DNA from: Leptospira adleri
Lineage (GTDB): Bacteria; Spirochaetota; Leptospiria; Leptospirales; Leptospiraceae
Reading direction: 5' to 3'
Length of the DNA stretch: 49,632 bases
NCBI RefSeq assembly: GCF_002811985.1
Contig: NZ_NPDU01000032.1
Span: 1-49,632, forward strand
Shown here: piece after piece, positions 32,212 through 45,848 of the stretch
How the letters are laid out: each line of letters starts with the position of its first letter
How positions within the stretch are numbered: position 1 is the first letter of the stretch
Position numbers and translations under genes: made by a program
The notes under the pieces: model-generated
The model's input: the letters and a program-made list of their open reading frames with translations, nothing else
Told to the model about the DNA's origin: nothing
Database searches by the model: none

Positions 32212-32496
32212 TTAAACCTTTAGATCGATCCGATTCCTATTGATCTTGCTTTCCAATTGTTCGGCCTTTTCTTGAAAATCGGTAATTTTCCTCTGGAGGC
32301 TGAGCATAGAATCCGGCGCAGGAGAAGAATTTACCGAAGTCGCACTCAAAAGTTTTTGAAAGATCGATTCACTTTTTGAATCTTTCGTAGAGTTTTTTAA
32401 GCTCTGAGAGCCCGGCATCGTCGTTTGCGTTTTCTGGGCTTGTTCCCGTATCGAAAGTAAAGATTCTCGGAGACGGTTCAGGTTGAGTGGATTCAT
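32212..32496 (-). CDS. Small coiled-coil protein overlapping fliJ
   Basis: The 94-residue product is helical with a serine-rich middle and a C-terminal coiled coil (MLSLQRKITDFQEKAEQLES). Its ATG (32496) has GGAGAGA eight bases upstream and it ends immediately before flbB, so translation is plausible. It overlaps the 3' end of fliJ by 128 bp in a different frame. No domain is recognised. Because the overlap is long, one of the two frames may be shorter than drawn, but the good ribosome binding site argues for this start. Confidence 0.65.
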   Translation of the reverse strand: MNPLNLNRLRESLLSIREQAQKTQTTMPGSQSLKNSTKDSKSESIFQKLLSATSVNSSPAPDSMLSLQRKITDFQEKAEQLESKINRNRIDLKV

Positions 32497-32941
32497 TGAT
32501 TTCTCTCCATTGGATGGATTTTAACTGATTGTAGTGCTCTTCTAATTCGAACTTTTCTTTTTTGAAGTAGAGTTTTCTATATTGTTTATACTGATTGTCT
32601 TTTAGGATTTCCAAGATCTTTCGATCCTTTTGCGCAAGAATCAGTTCGGCTCTTTTTGAATCGAGTTCCGGTTTTTTTTTATCGATATCCGATTCTAAAT
32701 TTTCGTTCTGCGTGATGAGCGAGCGAATATAACCTTGGTGCAATTGATAATCTCTTAAAGACGCTCCATGAAGGGAATACGATTCTCCTGTGAGGAGATC
32801 GATCTGCTTTTCATTCTCTAAAATTTCGTTTCGAATTTGATTGATTTCGCCGGCCACGAGTGAAAATGCTTTTAGTTTTTCGTCTTCCTTTTTCTTTCTG
32901 AGATTGAGGACCGGCTCAAGATTGAATTCGAAACGTTTCAA
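32369..32941 (-). CDS. fliJ: Flagellar export chaperone/stalk protein FliJ
   Basis: The 190-residue, almost wholly coiled-coil product begins MKRFEFNLEPVLNLRKKKED, the FliJ signature. FliJ sits in the FliI ring and links it to FlhA. The usual length is about 145-150; the last 40 or so residues (ESTQPEPSPRIFTFDTGTSP...) form a non-coiled extension encoded where the small downstream gene overlaps. Four bases separate it from fliI. Confidence 0.85.
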   Translation of the reverse strand: MKRFEFNLEPVLNLRKKKEDEKLKAFSLVAGEINQIRNEILENEKQIDLLTGESYSLHGASLRDYQLHQGYIRSLITQNENLESDIDKKKPELDSKRAELILAQKDRKILEILKDNQYKQYRKLYFKKEKFELEEHYNQLKSIQWREINESTQPEPSPRIFTFDTGTSPENANDDAGLSELKKLYERFKK

Positions 32942-32945
32942 AGGA

Positions 32946-34310
32946 TTAGAATTCCTCGTCTTCCTGTTCTTCTTCTAAAACGTCTTTGAGACCTTTGACG
33001 GCTTGTGAAAAGGTGCTTCTTTCCTGAATCTTTTGTTTTAGATAACGATCTATCTTATCTTTTTTACGGATCGCCATGTCCACTCTCGGATCGGAACCGG
33101 AGACGTAAGCGTTCAGACGAATCAATTCTTCCGCTGAGTTATAGACGCTGATGAGTTCACGAATCATTCCGGCTCGGAGGTTTTGATCTTCCGGTGCGAT
33201 TCTTGCCATTACCCGAGAGAGGGAGGCCGGGACATCCACCGCCGGATAATGATTTCTTTCCGCGAGTTTTCGACTGAGGATGATATGACCGTCGATATAA
33301 CCTCGAACCGCGTCGGCGACGGGATCTTCCATTTCGTCCGCTTCCGTAAGAACGGTGTAAAAGCCGGTGATCGTGCCTCCCGATTTGGATGTTCCGGAAC
33401 GTTCTACGAGTTTTGCAAGTTTGGAAAACACGGAAGAGCTAAAACCTCTCGTGATCGGAGGTTCGTGGTTCGATGCGGAAATCTCTCGATTGGCCTGCGC
33501 GAATCTCGTCAAAGAATCCATCATAAGATTCACGTGTTTTCCCTGATCTCGAAAGTATTCTGCGATCGCAGTCGCGAGGAGGGCACAGTTGACCTGTTCC
33601 ATTTTGGGAGAATCGGAAGTGGCCGCGAGGACGACGGATTTCTGAAGGCCCTCTTTCCCAAGATCCAATTCTATAAATTCGTTTACTTCTCGTCCGCGCT
33701 CTCCGACGAGAGCGATGACGTTCACGTCGGCATCGGTGTAACGCGCGATCATTCCTAAAAGACTGGATTTACCGACTCCGGAACCGGAAAAGATTCCCAC
33801 GCGTTGTCCTCTTCCTATGGTAAGAATTCCGTCGATCGCTCGAACGCCGGTCATGAGAATATCTCGAATGATGGGTCTATCGAGTGGATTCGGAACTTCT
33901 GCGTCAGGAGGACGTTCTTCCTTTGTGATAATATGACCTTTTTTATCGATCGGCCTTCCCACGCCGTTGAGAACTCGTCCCAAGAGTTCTTTACCGACGG
34001 GAATGGCAAGTTTTCTGCCGGAAGAGAAAACGAAAGCCTCAGGGTAGATTCCTTCCACCGGACCTAAGGGCATCAGGGTATAGATATGACCTTCAAAACC
34101 GACGATCTCACATTGAAGGTAGCCTTCCTTCCCGCTCTTCTGAACGTCCATGAGTTCGCCGATCTTAGAATCCGGCGGGCCTTCCGAATAGATGACGTTT
34201 CCGGAGACACGAATGACCTTTCCTGATTTCCGGATCGTTTCGGTACGGTCCATGATCAGGAAGTATTTGGACATTACGTCTATTTTCTCGTGAAATTTCT
34301 TTTCAATCAT
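32946..34310 (-). CDS. fliI: Flagellar export ATPase FliI
   Basis: This 454-residue F1-beta-like ATPase energises unloading of export substrates. Walker A GSGVGKSS (K181), VALVGERGREVNEFI, Walker B MMDSLTRFAQANREIS and PPITRGFSSSVFSKLAKLVERSG are all intact. The start is unsure: ATG at 34310, 34274 and 34253 are all in frame with weak ribosome binding sites. It is the first gene of the unit after a 649-bp gap that follows fliH, so it must have its own promoter or depend on read-through. Confidence 0.95.
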   Translation of the reverse strand: MIEKKFHEKIDVMSKYFLIMDRTETIRKSGKVIRVSGNVIYSEGPPDSKIGELMDVQKSGKEGYLQCEIVGFEGHIYTLMPLGPVEGIYPEAFVFSSGRKLAIPVGKELLGRVLNGVGRPIDKKGHIITKEERPPDAEVPNPLDRPIIRDILMTGVRAIDGILTIGRGQRVGIFSGSGVGKSSLLGMIARYTDADVNVIALVGERGREVNEFIELDLGKEGLQKSVVLAATSDSPKMEQVNCALLATAIAEYFRDQGKHVNLMMDSLTRFAQANREISASNHEPPITRGFSSSVFSKLAKLVERSGTSKSGGTITGFYTVLTEADEMEDPVADAVRGYIDGHIILSRKLAERNHYPAVDVPASLSRVMARIAPEDQNLRAGMIRELISVYNSAEELIRLNAYVSGSDPRVDMAIRKKDKIDRYLKQKIQERSTFSQAVKGLKDVLEEEQEDEEF

Positions 34311-34447
34311 CGAAAGGTCTCGGAATTATCTCTTGGTATCCAGGATTTGCGGGAAAGTCAAGTATCTATGTGAAAATAAAAGAATTATGTCTCTAACGAG
34401 AAAATACGATCCTAAGATGAGTTCTTGATTCTTATGTATTTTCCCCC

Positions 34448-34607
34448 CGTCGTACAAACGACGATCTTCCGTGTAAAAAAAGCGCCCCACCCTCGTTGGG
34501 TGGTGGAGGCGGGATGGCGGGGAAAAGTCGGTGGAATTTCCCTTAATCGAAAGAATGCCTTTTGTAAAGGAGAATTTGAGGGTCCTCACAGTGTAGGAGT
34601 TCCCACA
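34448..34607 (+). repeat. Composite palindrome-bounded repeat, copy D (between fliH and fliI)
   Basis: The left end CGTCGTACAAACGACG is degraded but is itself an inverted repeat. The right end TGTAGGAGTTCCCACA is a clear family member. Inside are CTTCCGTGTAAA, CCCCACCCTCGTTGGGTGG and TGGAGGCGGGATGGCGGGG, closely matching copy B base for base in the hairpin. Confidence 0.85.
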
Positions 34608-34726
34608 CTCTAACGATCTTTTTGGGTTCGGCTCACCGTAGTAAGTAATGCAGTTTGCTCGATGGAAATTCGTGCGAGGGAATCTCTCGAATCCTTTTCT
34701 CAAAAGTTCAATTGTCTCACCGCAAA

Positions 34727-34742
34727 TGTAGGAGCTCATACT
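34727..34742. repeat. 16-bp palindrome family, solitary copy
   Basis: TGTAGGAGCTCATACT in the fliH-fliI gap. The central GGAGCTC is shared with the copy at 18711. Confidence 0.75.
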
Positions 34743-34814
34743 TTTAAAACGATTCAATTTTTCGTTCAAAAGATCCCGCACTTCCTCAAAATTCCCGGAG
34801 CTTTTCCGAGGCAA

Positions 34815-34830
34815 TGTGGGAACTCCCCAA
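34815..34830. repeat. 16-bp palindrome family, solitary copy
   Basis: TGTGGGAACTCCCCAA, immediately beyond the T tract of the fliH terminator. Confidence 0.75.
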
Positions 34831-34864
34831 AAAAGAAAAGATCTCCCGGACAACCCGGGAGATC
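34829..34864 (-). terminator. Rho-independent terminator after fliH
   Basis: GATCTCCCGG (34840-34849) and CCGGGAGATC (34855-34864) form a perfect 10-bp stem with a 5-base loop. On the minus strand it is followed by TTTTCTTTTTTGG. It lies about 95 bases after the fliH stop and should end the fliF-fliG-fliH transcript. Confidence 0.88.
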
Positions 34865-34959
34865 GATAAGAAGGGAGAAGAATGTCTTGGTTAAAAACAA
34901 ATTCAGAAAAAAAGGAAACCAAGGAAGCGCATACGCTTCCCAAAAAAGATTTTCCGTTT

Positions 34960-35883
<924 letters not shown>

Positions 35884-35886
35884 CGG

Positions 35887-38555
<2,669 letters not shown>

Positions 38556-38649
38556 AACGGATCTCCACCGAATTTACAATACGGGACATAATCAAATATC
38601 GGAAAGAAAGTACAATCCCTTTTCAAATTTTTTTAGAAAATTTTCATTT

Positions 38650-38726
38650 AGTACACAAATGTTAAGCGCGATGGAATGCGAGCATTCGCTATTTTGAATG
38701 TGTTTGTAGATCTCCGCTTGTGTACT
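38650..38726. repeat. Inverted-repeat-bounded segment
   Basis: AGTACACAA (38650-38658) and TTGTGTACT (38718-38726) are perfect 9-bp inverted repeats. Between them GAATGC and GCATTC form a nested hairpin with a two-base loop. Confidence 0.7.
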
Positions 38727-38730
38727 GAAT

Positions 38731-38818
38731 CTTTGTGTAGTGGCGAAGGCGCGTGTTTTCGTAAGATCGGATCCATAAATACACGTTATGCGCTCATTGA
38801 AGACCATAAAACACAAAG
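38731..38818. repeat. Inverted-repeat-bounded segment
   Basis: CTTTGTGT (38731-38738) and ACACAAAG (38811-38818) are perfect 8-bp inverted repeats, four bases after the preceding segment. Confidence 0.6.
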
Positions 38819-38835
38819 TTATAAAAGCAATCGGG

Positions 38836-38869
38836 GCGAATTTTTCTCCGCTTTGCGGAGAAAAATCGC
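38836..38869. repeat. Hairpin
   Basis: TTTTTCTCCGC and GCGGAGAAAAA flank a three-base loop; the stem extends with GCGA/TCGC around one bulged base. It is strong enough to form in RNA from either strand. Confidence 0.75.
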
Positions 38870-38881
38870 GCTCTCGGCTTC

Positions 38882-38940
38882 AGTCAAGAAATTGGATCTT
38901 ATGGTTTGAGTTGATTTTTCCGAATTCCAATTTCTTGACT
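38882..38940. repeat. Inverted-repeat-bounded segment (15-bp arms)
   Basis: AGTCAAGAAATTGGA (38882-38896) and TCCAATTTCTTGACT (38926-38940) are a perfect 15-bp inverted repeat with a 29-base interior. No terminator-like T tract follows. Confidence 0.9.
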
Positions 38941-39101
38941 CCGCCTCCATCGCTTTCGCATTAGAAAAGACGAATTCGGTTCCGGTAAGGAAAGTTTCCT
39001 TCTTTGCGATTCCTACTTTTGCATATTCACCGTTGAATATTTAGGAAGAGCTTTTATTTGATGGGATGAAACGAAGGCTCTTGTACCCCGGCTATAAATT
39101 G

Positions 39102-39117
39102 TGTGAGTTCCTACGTT
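39102..39117. repeat. 16-bp palindrome family, solitary copy
   Basis: On the minus strand AACGTAGGAACTCACA, a family member with a degraded first arm. Confidence 0.65.
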
Positions 39118-39288
39118 TGCGGTCTTGCGTTCGTAAAATAGGCAATCAAATCGAAGAAAAACATTGTGGAGCAATGGAACGGGATCTCGGATCGATTGGC
39201 ACGAAATCTATGTCCGAAGCGGTTTTGTGGAAGCCCAAGGCAACTTGCGAACGAATGCAGGACTTTCAAGTTCGGATTCCCGATGTAA

Positions 39289-39320
39289 AACGATCTTAGG
39301 TCGTTATACTTTTTTTTATC
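39289..39320. terminator. Possible bidirectional terminator after the M23 peptidase gene
   Basis: AACGATC (39289-39295) and GGTCGTT (39299-39305) form a 7-bp stem including one wobble pair. T tracts follow on both strands (four T on the minus strand, eight T slightly further on the plus strand). It lies about 80 bases past the stop of the minus-strand gene. Confidence 0.4.
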
Positions 39321-39382
39321 TGAAATCACGGGCGATCTCGTTTAGGAATTTTTTTCCAGGATTGTTTCGGTCTTCCGTTTTT

Positions 39383-40522
39383 TTAATCACCGCCGCTTCT
39401 TTTGAAAAAGTATTGGAGCATCTTTCTTACCTGCGTCGGCGGGACGCCGTTGCCGAAAAATTCTCCGTCCACCCAGATTTCAAAATGAAGATGAGTGTTA
39501 TCGGTCGAACCTTTCGCTTCTTCTATCAACCCTGAGTTGCCAACGGTGCCAACGACGTCGCCTTGTCTGATCTTGCTTCCGACTCGAACGCCGCTCTTGA
39601 TGGAAGAAAGATGATTGAAGCTCGTCATCACACCGTTTCCGTGATCGATCCAAACCTGTCTTCCGCCGAAGTCTTTTTCGACGTAAGTAACGGTTCCTTT
39701 GTGGGATTGGGAAGTGTGATATTCGTAATCGGATAAAGTCATAGGAAAATAAGAATGATCCGCGCGGACGATCACTCCGTCGCCGGGTGAAACTGCCTCG
39801 TCTTGGAAGTTCAGATTCCGAATCTGACCGTCTATATCTTTTTTTCTGTATATATCAATTCCCTTATGGACTCCGTTTCGATAAACGCGAGGCGCGTTTG
39901 GAAGCTGGAAATCCAAAGAAGGAATCAGTCCGCCGATCACCGGAAACGAATATCCTCTGAGCCGCGCCTCGATTCCGTTGAGAAGTCTCTGGTTGAGAAA
40001 AAGTTTGAGGTCGCTGATCACGACTCCCCGCTCCGTAGTACTCGGAAAAAAAATTCTGATAACCGAAGCGTCTAGGCTTTCGAGTTTGTGAAAGTTGACT
40101 AGTTCCACGCGCTCGTTCGTAAGAATGGTTCTCCATTCGTCCCGGATCAAAACTTGAATCTCGTATCTTTTCACGGCTCTTTCTTTTCGAAAAAGTGGGA
40201 TCGTGATCTCGAGCCCGTTCATGAGACGTTTGGAGCCGAAGTCGACGATGATCCATTCGTTTCCAGGTTGATTCGAGGAATACCAGTGCGTTTGCGGATC
40301 CGAATCGAAAAGATTAAAACCTCCGTATTCGGCCGAAAAAGCGGATGAAACGGAATAACTGAACGGAGCCGTTGTCCATCTTCCGAAATCGATAAAATCT
40401 ACTTCGGAACCGAAGTTTCCGAAATTCGGGGCGGCCGTGATCGAAACACACAAAAGTAAACTTAGAAATCCTACTTTTGTTAAACGAAGTCGATTTAGGA
40501 ATATTCTAAAATTATTATACAT
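39383..40522 (-). CDS. Exported M23 (LytM) peptidase with N-terminal discoidin-like domain
   Basis: The 379-residue product has a signal peptide (about 1-31). A galactose-binding/F5-8-type-C-like beta domain follows (about 50-180, [20 protein letters not shown] with WIIVDFGS). The C-terminal peptidase M23 domain has zinc ligands H219-x3-D223 (VHKGID) and H344-L-H346 (HLHFE), plus H294/H304. It should act in the periplasm or at the cell surface on peptidoglycan cross-links; the intact HxH pair suggests it is enzymatically active. It overlaps the upstream NeuB-like gene by eight bases and is the last gene of its unit. Confidence 0.85.
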   Translation of the reverse strand: MYNNFRIFLNRLRLTKVGFLSLLLCVSITAAPNFGNFGSEVDFIDFGRWTTAPFSYSVSSAFSAEYGGFNLFDSDPQTHWYSSNQPGNEWIIVDFGSKRLMNGLEITIPLFRKERAVKRYEIQVLIRDEWRTILTNERVELVNFHKLESLDASVIRIFFPSTTERGVVISDLKLFLNQRLLNGIEARLRGYSFPVIGGLIPSLDFQLPNAPRVYRNGVHKGIDIYRKKDIDGQIRNLNFQDEAVSPGDGVIVRADHSYFPMTLSDYEYHTSQSHKGTVTYVEKDFGGRQVWIDHGNGVMTSFNHLSSIKSGVRVGSKIRQGDVVGTVGNSGLIEEAKGSTDNTHLHFEIWVDGEFFGNGVPPTQVRKMLQYFFKRSGGD

Positions 40523-41513
40523 GAAACGGTTTGCCCGCTTCCGCTTTGAGATGTTTGGTCTTTTCTATTTCCCAGGAATCCAAAAATTCGGCGCTTCGCT
40601 GAGTAAGATCCGGTCTGAGCGCGATCGGCGCTCCCTTTGCGTCCGCGTACAAAGCTCTTCTCCCGAAAAATCTTCCGTTCACTTCTTCCGTCCAAGGTTT
40701 TTTTTCTCCGTCCCCTCTCATCTTCCAAGCGAGAAGGGAAGAATCGCAGACCTCTTTGAGTTCTTTCGGATCCGCTGAAATTCCGTGATCGGGTCCGTTT
40801 AAATTTTTATCCAATGTGAAGTGTTTTTCTATCATCGCGGCTCCAAGGGCGACGGCGTTTGGGGCGGCGACGCTCCCCGCGGTATGGTCCGAAAATCCGA
40901 TCGGAAACGTATAAAGATTTTGGAATGTTTCAACGATTTTCAGATTCGCCTTTTCGGGAGGAGTGGGATAGAGGGAAACACAATGCAAAAGGCAAAGTTG
41001 AGTAGTCCCTTCCGTTTCCAAAAAAGAAACGGCTCTGTTTACCTCGAAAAAATCGGCCGCACCCGAGGATAAGATAACGGGAAGTTTTGTCTTCGCGGTT
41101 TCTTTCAGAAGCGTCTTGTTCGTTACGTCTCCGCTCGCGATCTTAATCGCGGGAACTTTCAAACTCTCTAGGAGTTGTAAGGATCTTACACAAAGAGGAG
41201 TGGAGAAAAAAATCAAACCTTCTTCCTCCGCGGCCTTCTGGAATTTTCTGTGCATCGCTTCCGATAGTTCATATTTTTTGAATATATCCACGAGCACTTT
41301 CGCTTCCGGATTGGAAACGTCTATGAATTCTTCCGTTATGTAAGATTGAAACTTGACGGCTTGCGCGCCCGCTTTTTTCGCGGCGGCGATCGTTCGTTTT
41401 CCTATTTCTTCGTCGTTATTATGATTGAGTCCGATTTCTGCTACGATTACGGGCGGATGTTCGTTTCCAACGGTTACGTTATTTGTGATCGGGAATTCTT
41501 TTTGAAAGGTCAT
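40515..41513 (-). CDS. N-acetylneuraminate synthase family protein (NeuB/PseI/LegI-like)
   Basis: The 332-residue TIM-barrel enzyme condenses phosphoenolpyruvate with an N-acyl amino sugar to make a nonulosonic acid. Family motifs are plain: [73 protein letters not shown] and [20 protein letters not shown]. The C-terminal SAF/antifreeze domain ([13 protein letters not shown]...) is present but short. Sialic, legionaminic or pseudaminic acid cannot be told apart from this sequence. No other nonulosonic-acid gene is adjacent in the window. It follows the sulfatase gene by 12 bp. Confidence 0.88.
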   Translation of the reverse strand: MTFQKEFPITNNVTVGNEHPPVIVAEIGLNHNNDEEIGKRTIAAAKKAGAQAVKFQSYITEEFIDVSNPEAKVLVDIFKKYELSEAMHRKFQKAAEEEGLIFFSTPLCVRSLQLLESLKVPAIKIASGDVTNKTLLKETAKTKLPVILSSGAADFFEVNRAVSFLETEGTTQLCLLHCVSLYPTPPEKANLKIVETFQNLYTFPIGFSDHTAGSVAAPNAVALGAAMIEKHFTLDKNLNGPDHGISADPKELKEVCDSSLLAWKMRGDGEKKPWTEEVNGRFFGRRALYADAKGAPIALRPDLTQRSAEFLDSWEIEKTKHLKAEAGKPFHV

Positions 41514-41525
41514 GTTTTACTTCGT

Positions 41526-43484
41526 TTATTGATTTTTAGGAGGATATATAAGATTTCGGCTCATCAGCTCATAACTTAAGTTCCAAAATGATTTTGCTTT
41601 GATATGATAGGACTCGCACTTCACAGGTTCGTTTTTACATTCTTCGGTTTCCCCGATCCGAGGTTCGATGGAAAAGGAAGAATTTCGGATCTTATCGGTA
41701 AAACTGTAAAAGATCCAGTTGTCTTCGATCCAGCCGAAAAGATTTCCGAAAGCAAAGTAAGCGGTTCCACCGGCGAGATTCGGGTCCAGAAGATCCCTTC
41801 CCATCGCGGAAAATCTGACTTTCTTTCCTACGATTCCGAGAATGGTCGGCACGACGTCGAGCTGGGACGAAATTCGTCGGTCGGATTTCGGTTTAAATTT
41901 TCCGGGCGCGTAGATTAAAAACGGAACGTTTCTATCTTCGAAATAGTCCAGGTTTCGATGATGCGCGTGATCTCCCACAAAGATAAATACTGTGTCCTTA
42001 AAATAAGGAGCCTTCTTTGCCTTTTCTAAAAAGGAATGTAAGGCTTCGTCCGAGTAGTGAAAGACGTTGAAGAAGTCCGCTTCCTCAAGAGAGCTCGAGA
42101 AGACCCGGTCGCCTGGGTTCGGCGTTTGATAGGGATAGTGGGTGGTCAGAGTCAAAGTCACAGTCAGGAAAGGAGATTTTTGAAGCATTAGAATTTCATG
42201 AAGTTCGCTTAACACATCTCCGTCGTAATATCCCCAAGGACCGGGTTTGTATTTTTTGAGAGCGTCGAAGTGCTCCTGACCTAAAATCGTGTCAAATCCC
42301 CAGTGAGAAAACAGAAAGTTCATATTGTCGAAACTAACGTCTCCTCCGTGAAGAAAGAGAGTCTGGTAACCGACCGATTGGAGAACGGATCCGAGGCCTC
42401 CGAATCTGCTTAGAACGAGCGGACTTCTCACCACCGTCAGTCCGGGTCCGTCCGGTATTCCGGTTAACGTTGATAGTAATCCGTTGGTGGTTCTTCCTCC
42501 GCTCGCGAAAAAGGACGAAAAGTAAATCCCTTCCTTTACGAGTTCCTCAAAATGAGGGGCTACTAGTTTTCCTTCGGGGCGGAAACTTCCTCCGGAGTAG
42601 GCGTATTTTCCGGTCCAACTTTCGAGAAGAATCAAAACGATGTTAGGTGGTTTTTCGGAGTTTTTATCCTCGGTTTCGCGTAAAAGCGGATATTCCTCCG
42701 AGACGAATTTCGCTCCCGAGTAAAAAATCTCCTTCCTTACGGTTTCGATCGCCTTCGGATACGGAACGACTAAGTTGGGCGGAATGGATTGATTCTTAAG
42801 ATCCATGATCGAAGTAAAAACTCCGTTGAGGGCGAGTTGGTTTACTAGATGGATTTTCGAAGTCATCGCATCGCTCGGTCTCAAGGGTCTGGATTGAAAT
42901 CCGCCTCTAATCGACAAAAACAAAAGAGGGGGGATGTAGAGGAGTTGAAGCAGTTCTCTTTTACGGTGTTTGGGAATATACGTATAATATGATTTACGAA
43001 TGTAGTAAACCGCGGCAGTCGGAAATCCGGCCAGAATTAAGGTTAAGGAAACGAAGGCAAGGATCGGATTTCCGATCCAAAAGGATTTTAGAATCACGAT
43101 AAATTCCAAACCTAAAAATACAAAACCTTCATAGCCGAGGTGTTTATTCGTCTCGCCAAAATAGAGAACGTCTCCGACGAGATGAGCGGCCGTCCAGAAA
43201 AAAAACACAATGGGTCCGATTCCCCAAAACAAGGCGTAGATTTTCCATCGATTGAGCGGATGGACCGCCGAAAGAATCATAAAAGGTCCGAGGAGCATCG
43301 CGCAAACGGAAAGATCGAATCGGATTCCGACGATAAAGCTAAGAAAAATTTCCGCAATCGTAGCCGATTCTATCTTCGAATGAAAAACTCCTAAAAAGAA
43401 AAGTCTGTAGGCGAGGAAAAGGATTAGAAATCCGAGGATGTAAATCGAAAAAATCCTGAGATTTGCGGGGAAATTTTTGAACAT
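41526..43484 (-). CDS. LtaS-type membrane sulfatase/phosphotransferase
   Basis: The 652-residue product has five N-terminal membrane helices (to about residue 190) and a large extracytoplasmic sulfatase fold. It shows [14 protein letters not shown] with the metal-binding glutamate, the nucleophile region [17 protein letters not shown] (threonine), and [12 protein letters not shown] near the metal site. This is the layout of lipoteichoic acid synthase and of phosphoglycerol/phosphoethanolamine transferases. In a diderm spirochaete without lipoteichoic acid it more likely modifies a periplasmic glycan or lipopolysaccharide; that is inference. It follows feoB by nine bases. Confidence 0.85.
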   Translation of the reverse strand: MFKNFPANLRIFSIYILGFLILFLAYRLFFLGVFHSKIESATIAEIFLSFIVGIRFDLSVCAMLLGPFMILSAVHPLNRWKIYALFWGIGPIVFFFWTAAHLVGDVLYFGETNKHLGYEGFVFLGLEFIVILKSFWIGNPILAFVSLTLILAGFPTAAVYYIRKSYYTYIPKHRKRELLQLLYIPPLLFLSIRGGFQSRPLRPSDAMTSKIHLVNQLALNGVFTSIMDLKNQSIPPNLVVPYPKAIETVRKEIFYSGAKFVSEEYPLLRETEDKNSEKPPNIVLILLESWTGKYAYSGGSFRPEGKLVAPHFEELVKEGIYFSSFFASGGRTTNGLLSTLTGIPDGPGLTVVRSPLVLSRFGGLGSVLQSVGYQTLFLHGGDVSFDNMNFLFSHWGFDTILGQEHFDALKKYKPGPWGYYDGDVLSELHEILMLQKSPFLTVTLTLTTHYPYQTPNPGDRVFSSSLEEADFFNVFHYSDEALHSFLEKAKKAPYFKDTVFIFVGDHAHHRNLDYFEDRNVPFLIYAPGKFKPKSDRRISSQLDVVPTILGIVGKKVRFSAMGRDLLDPNLAGGTAYFAFGNLFGWIEDNWIFYSFTDKIRNSSFSIEPRIGETEECKNEPVKCESYHIKAKSFWNLSYELMSRNLIYPPKNQ

Positions 43485-43493
43485 CGATTCGGG

Positions 43494-45611
43494 TTAGGAA
43501 AAAAAGTTCCAGGTCTGAAAGACTATAAGAGAAACTGTATATGCTAATATTGTCATATATCCGAAAAGAAACAACGGCCAGAACATCGAATTCGTTTCCT
43601 TTTTCACTACGGCGAGAGTGGACATACACTGGCAGGCAAACGCAAAGAAAAGGAGCAGACTCACCGAGTTTCTAAGACCCCAAACCGGTTTTCCTTGCGC
43701 GTCCGTGTCCTTTGCGATCGCTTCTTTGAGATCCGCTTCCGATTCTTCCCCTCCGATTCCGTAGATGATGGAAAGAGTGGAGACCATTACCTCTCTCGCG
43801 GCGAAAGACGTGATGATTCCGATTCCCATCTTCCAGTCAAAGCCGATCGGTTTTAAAACCGGTTCCATAAATTTTCCCATCTCGCCCGCGTAGGATTCGC
43901 GGATTTGGATTTTTTTTACTTCCGCTTCGGCTGCGTTAGGAAATTTGGAGACGTCGATTCTCGGATAATTCGCCAGAAACCAAAGCAGAATGGAGATAAA
44001 GAGGATGAGTTTTCCCGCGGTCGTCAAAAACGCTTTCAATTTTTTGAATACTGTTATTCCTAAACTTTTGAGAGAAGGAGCGTTGTATGCGGGAAGTTCC
44101 ATCAGGAAATAGGAAGAATCCGAACGAAAGAAGGTTTTTTTGAAAACAAGGGCCGCAAGCATCGACGCGATCATTCCGAGTAGAAAGAGTCCGAGAAGCG
44201 CCAATGCCTTGACGCTGAAAATTCCCCAGACCGCGCCCGCGGGAAAGACCGCGCCAATGACAAGGATATATACCGGATAACGCGCTGAACACGTGATAAG
44301 CGGAGAGACAAGAATCGTCGTTATACGATCCGCCTTGTTTTCGATGGTTCTCGTTCCCATGATCGCCGGAACGGCGCAGGCCGCGGAAGATAGAAGAGGA
44401 ATGAAGGACTTTCCTGAAAGCCCGAACTTGCTCATAAAACGATCCATCACAAAGGAAGCCCTCGCGATATAACCGGTTTCTTCCAAAATTCCTATAAAGA
44501 AAAACAAAAGACTGATCTGCGGAATGAAAACCAATACGGCTCCGACTCCTCCGATGATTCCTTCCTGAACTAAAGAACGCAATGGTCCTTCGGTAAAATA
44601 AGCTCCTACAAAAGTTCCTACGTCCTGAACTCCGGATTCGATCCAATCCATCGGAACTTCGGACCAGGTAAATAAGGCTTGGAATACAAGCGCCATGATT
44701 CCCAAAAAGGAAAGAACGCCCCAGAAAGGATGAAGAAGAATCCGGTCCACTCCGGAAAGAAGACCTTCGTTGTTAAGCGACATTCCTGAAATCGCGGAAC
44801 CCAAAATCTTTTTGATGTAGATCGATTTCTGGGTGAGTTCTTCCATATAAGTAAATTTCAGCTTGGTTTCCGAGAATTGTTCTTTTACGAAAGTCTGCGA
44901 TTCTTCCGGAAGAAGCGAAAGACCGGGAAGACCCTTCTGGAGAGTTTCACCCGAGAGTTCTTTGAGGGAATTTATCAGAACGAACTTTAGAGAATTGGAA
45001 TGTTCCGAGGAGAACGATTTTAAAAGCCGGTGGAGGAATTTTTCACGTTCTTGGTCCCACTGAAAGGATTTGATCGGAAGTCGAAACGCACCCGGAGAAA
45101 CGAGAAGTTCTTTGAGCTCTTTGATTCCTTCTCCTTTTTTCGGATTTACGTATTGAAACAAAATTCCGAATTCGCGGGAGAGGGCCTCGAGATCCAGACG
45201 AACTCTTTTCTTTTCCAGAACGTCTTTCATCGTAACCGCGACTAAGACCGGAACGTTCAATTCTAAAATCTGAAGTAAAAATTGGAGCGACCTTTCCGCG
45301 AGGGACGCGTCCATCACGAAAAGAATTCGGTCTCCTTCTTCGTGAGAGATCAAAACTCGGCTCGTGACTTGTTTATCCTCCGCGTTTCCGCCGAGACTGA
45401 ACGCGCCTGGAAGATCCAAAACTCTAAGAGAACTTTCTCCTTGACGACCCAAAACACCTTCGGCTTTTTCCACGGTGACTCCGTGATAGTTTCCGGTTTT
45501 TTGTCTAAGGCCTGTTAGGCGATTGAACAATGTAGTTTTACCGCAGTTCGGATTTCCCGCCATTAGGATCCGGGAAGTTTTAGAATTCGTATGAGGCTTA
45601 GAGTGACCCAT
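43494..45611 (-). CDS. feoB: Ferrous iron transporter FeoB
   Basis: The 705-residue inner-membrane Fe(II) transporter has a cytosolic G domain with G1 GNPNCGKTT (19-27), [10 protein letters not shown] (G3) and VAVTMKD (G4). A helical GDI-like spacer follows, then a polytopic domain with two Gate motifs ([33 protein letters not shown], and later [16 protein letters not shown]). Full length. It overlaps feoA by 14 bp. No Fur box was recognised upstream of the unit. Confidence 0.95.
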   Translation of the reverse strand: MGHSKPHTNSKTSRILMAGNPNCGKTTLFNRLTGLRQKTGNYHGVTVEKAEGVLGRQGESSLRVLDLPGAFSLGGNAEDKQVTSRVLISHEEGDRILFVMDASLAERSLQFLLQILELNVPVLVAVTMKDVLEKKRVRLDLEALSREFGILFQYVNPKKGEGIKELKELLVSPGAFRLPIKSFQWDQEREKFLHRLLKSFSSEHSNSLKFVLINSLKELSGETLQKGLPGLSLLPEESQTFVKEQFSETKLKFTYMEELTQKSIYIKKILGSAISGMSLNNEGLLSGVDRILLHPFWGVLSFLGIMALVFQALFTWSEVPMDWIESGVQDVGTFVGAYFTEGPLRSLVQEGIIGGVGAVLVFIPQISLLFFFIGILEETGYIARASFVMDRFMSKFGLSGKSFIPLLSSAACAVPAIMGTRTIENKADRITTILVSPLITCSARYPVYILVIGAVFPAGAVWGIFSVKALALLGLFLLGMIASMLAALVFKKTFFRSDSSYFLMELPAYNAPSLKSLGITVFKKLKAFLTTAGKLILFISILLWFLANYPRIDVSKFPNAAEAEVKKIQIRESYAGEMGKFMEPVLKPIGFDWKMGIGIITSFAAREVMVSTLSIIYGIGGEESEADLKEAIAKDTDAQGKPVWGLRNSVSLLLFFAFACQCMSTLAVVKKETNSMFWPLFLFGYMTILAYTVSLIVFQTWNFFS

Positions 45612-45848
45612 CTTTGACGTCTCCTATCCGGATCAATTCCGCTTCTCCTTCTCGAATCGCGATTTTCACGTCTCCCGCTTTTAGGATGATTTTTTTCTGA
45701 GATTCGTATCTTTCTAATATTAGCACTTTGATTCCGGGTAATAGACCGATATCCAGAATATTTCGGAAAAGGTCTTCTTTTCCCGGCTCTTGGACGAGAG
45801 ATACGATGGAGGCTTCCTGGCCTTTTTTCAATTCGCTTAACAATAATG

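Larger units (their letters stand above)
34311..34959. other. Gene-free interval between fliH and fliI with repeats and terminator
   Basis: These two genes are usually adjacent. The 649-bp gap here contains, from left to right, composite repeat D (34448-34607), two solitary palindrome copies (34727, 34815) and a strong hairpin (34840-34864). An open frame on the minus strand across 34326-35072 overlaps fliH out of frame and is judged a shadow. The fliI promoter should lie in this gap. Confidence 0.75.
38556..39382. other. Gene-free interval upstream of fliF, dense in inverted repeats
   Basis: This 827-bp gap separates fliF from the M23 peptidase gene on the same strand. It contains three short inverted-repeat-bounded segments and a hairpin between 38650 and 38940, one palindrome-family copy (39102) and a possible terminator (39289-39305). 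Plus-strand open frames here (38676-38909, 39066-39299) have no credible composition. The fliF promoter should lie near 38600-38700; I cannot name its boxes with confidence. Confidence 0.65.

Noticed and set aside
38676..39535. Plus-strand frames in the interval upstream of fliF
   Set aside because: They run through inverted repeats and the M23 gene's 3' end, with no ribosome binding site or natural composition.
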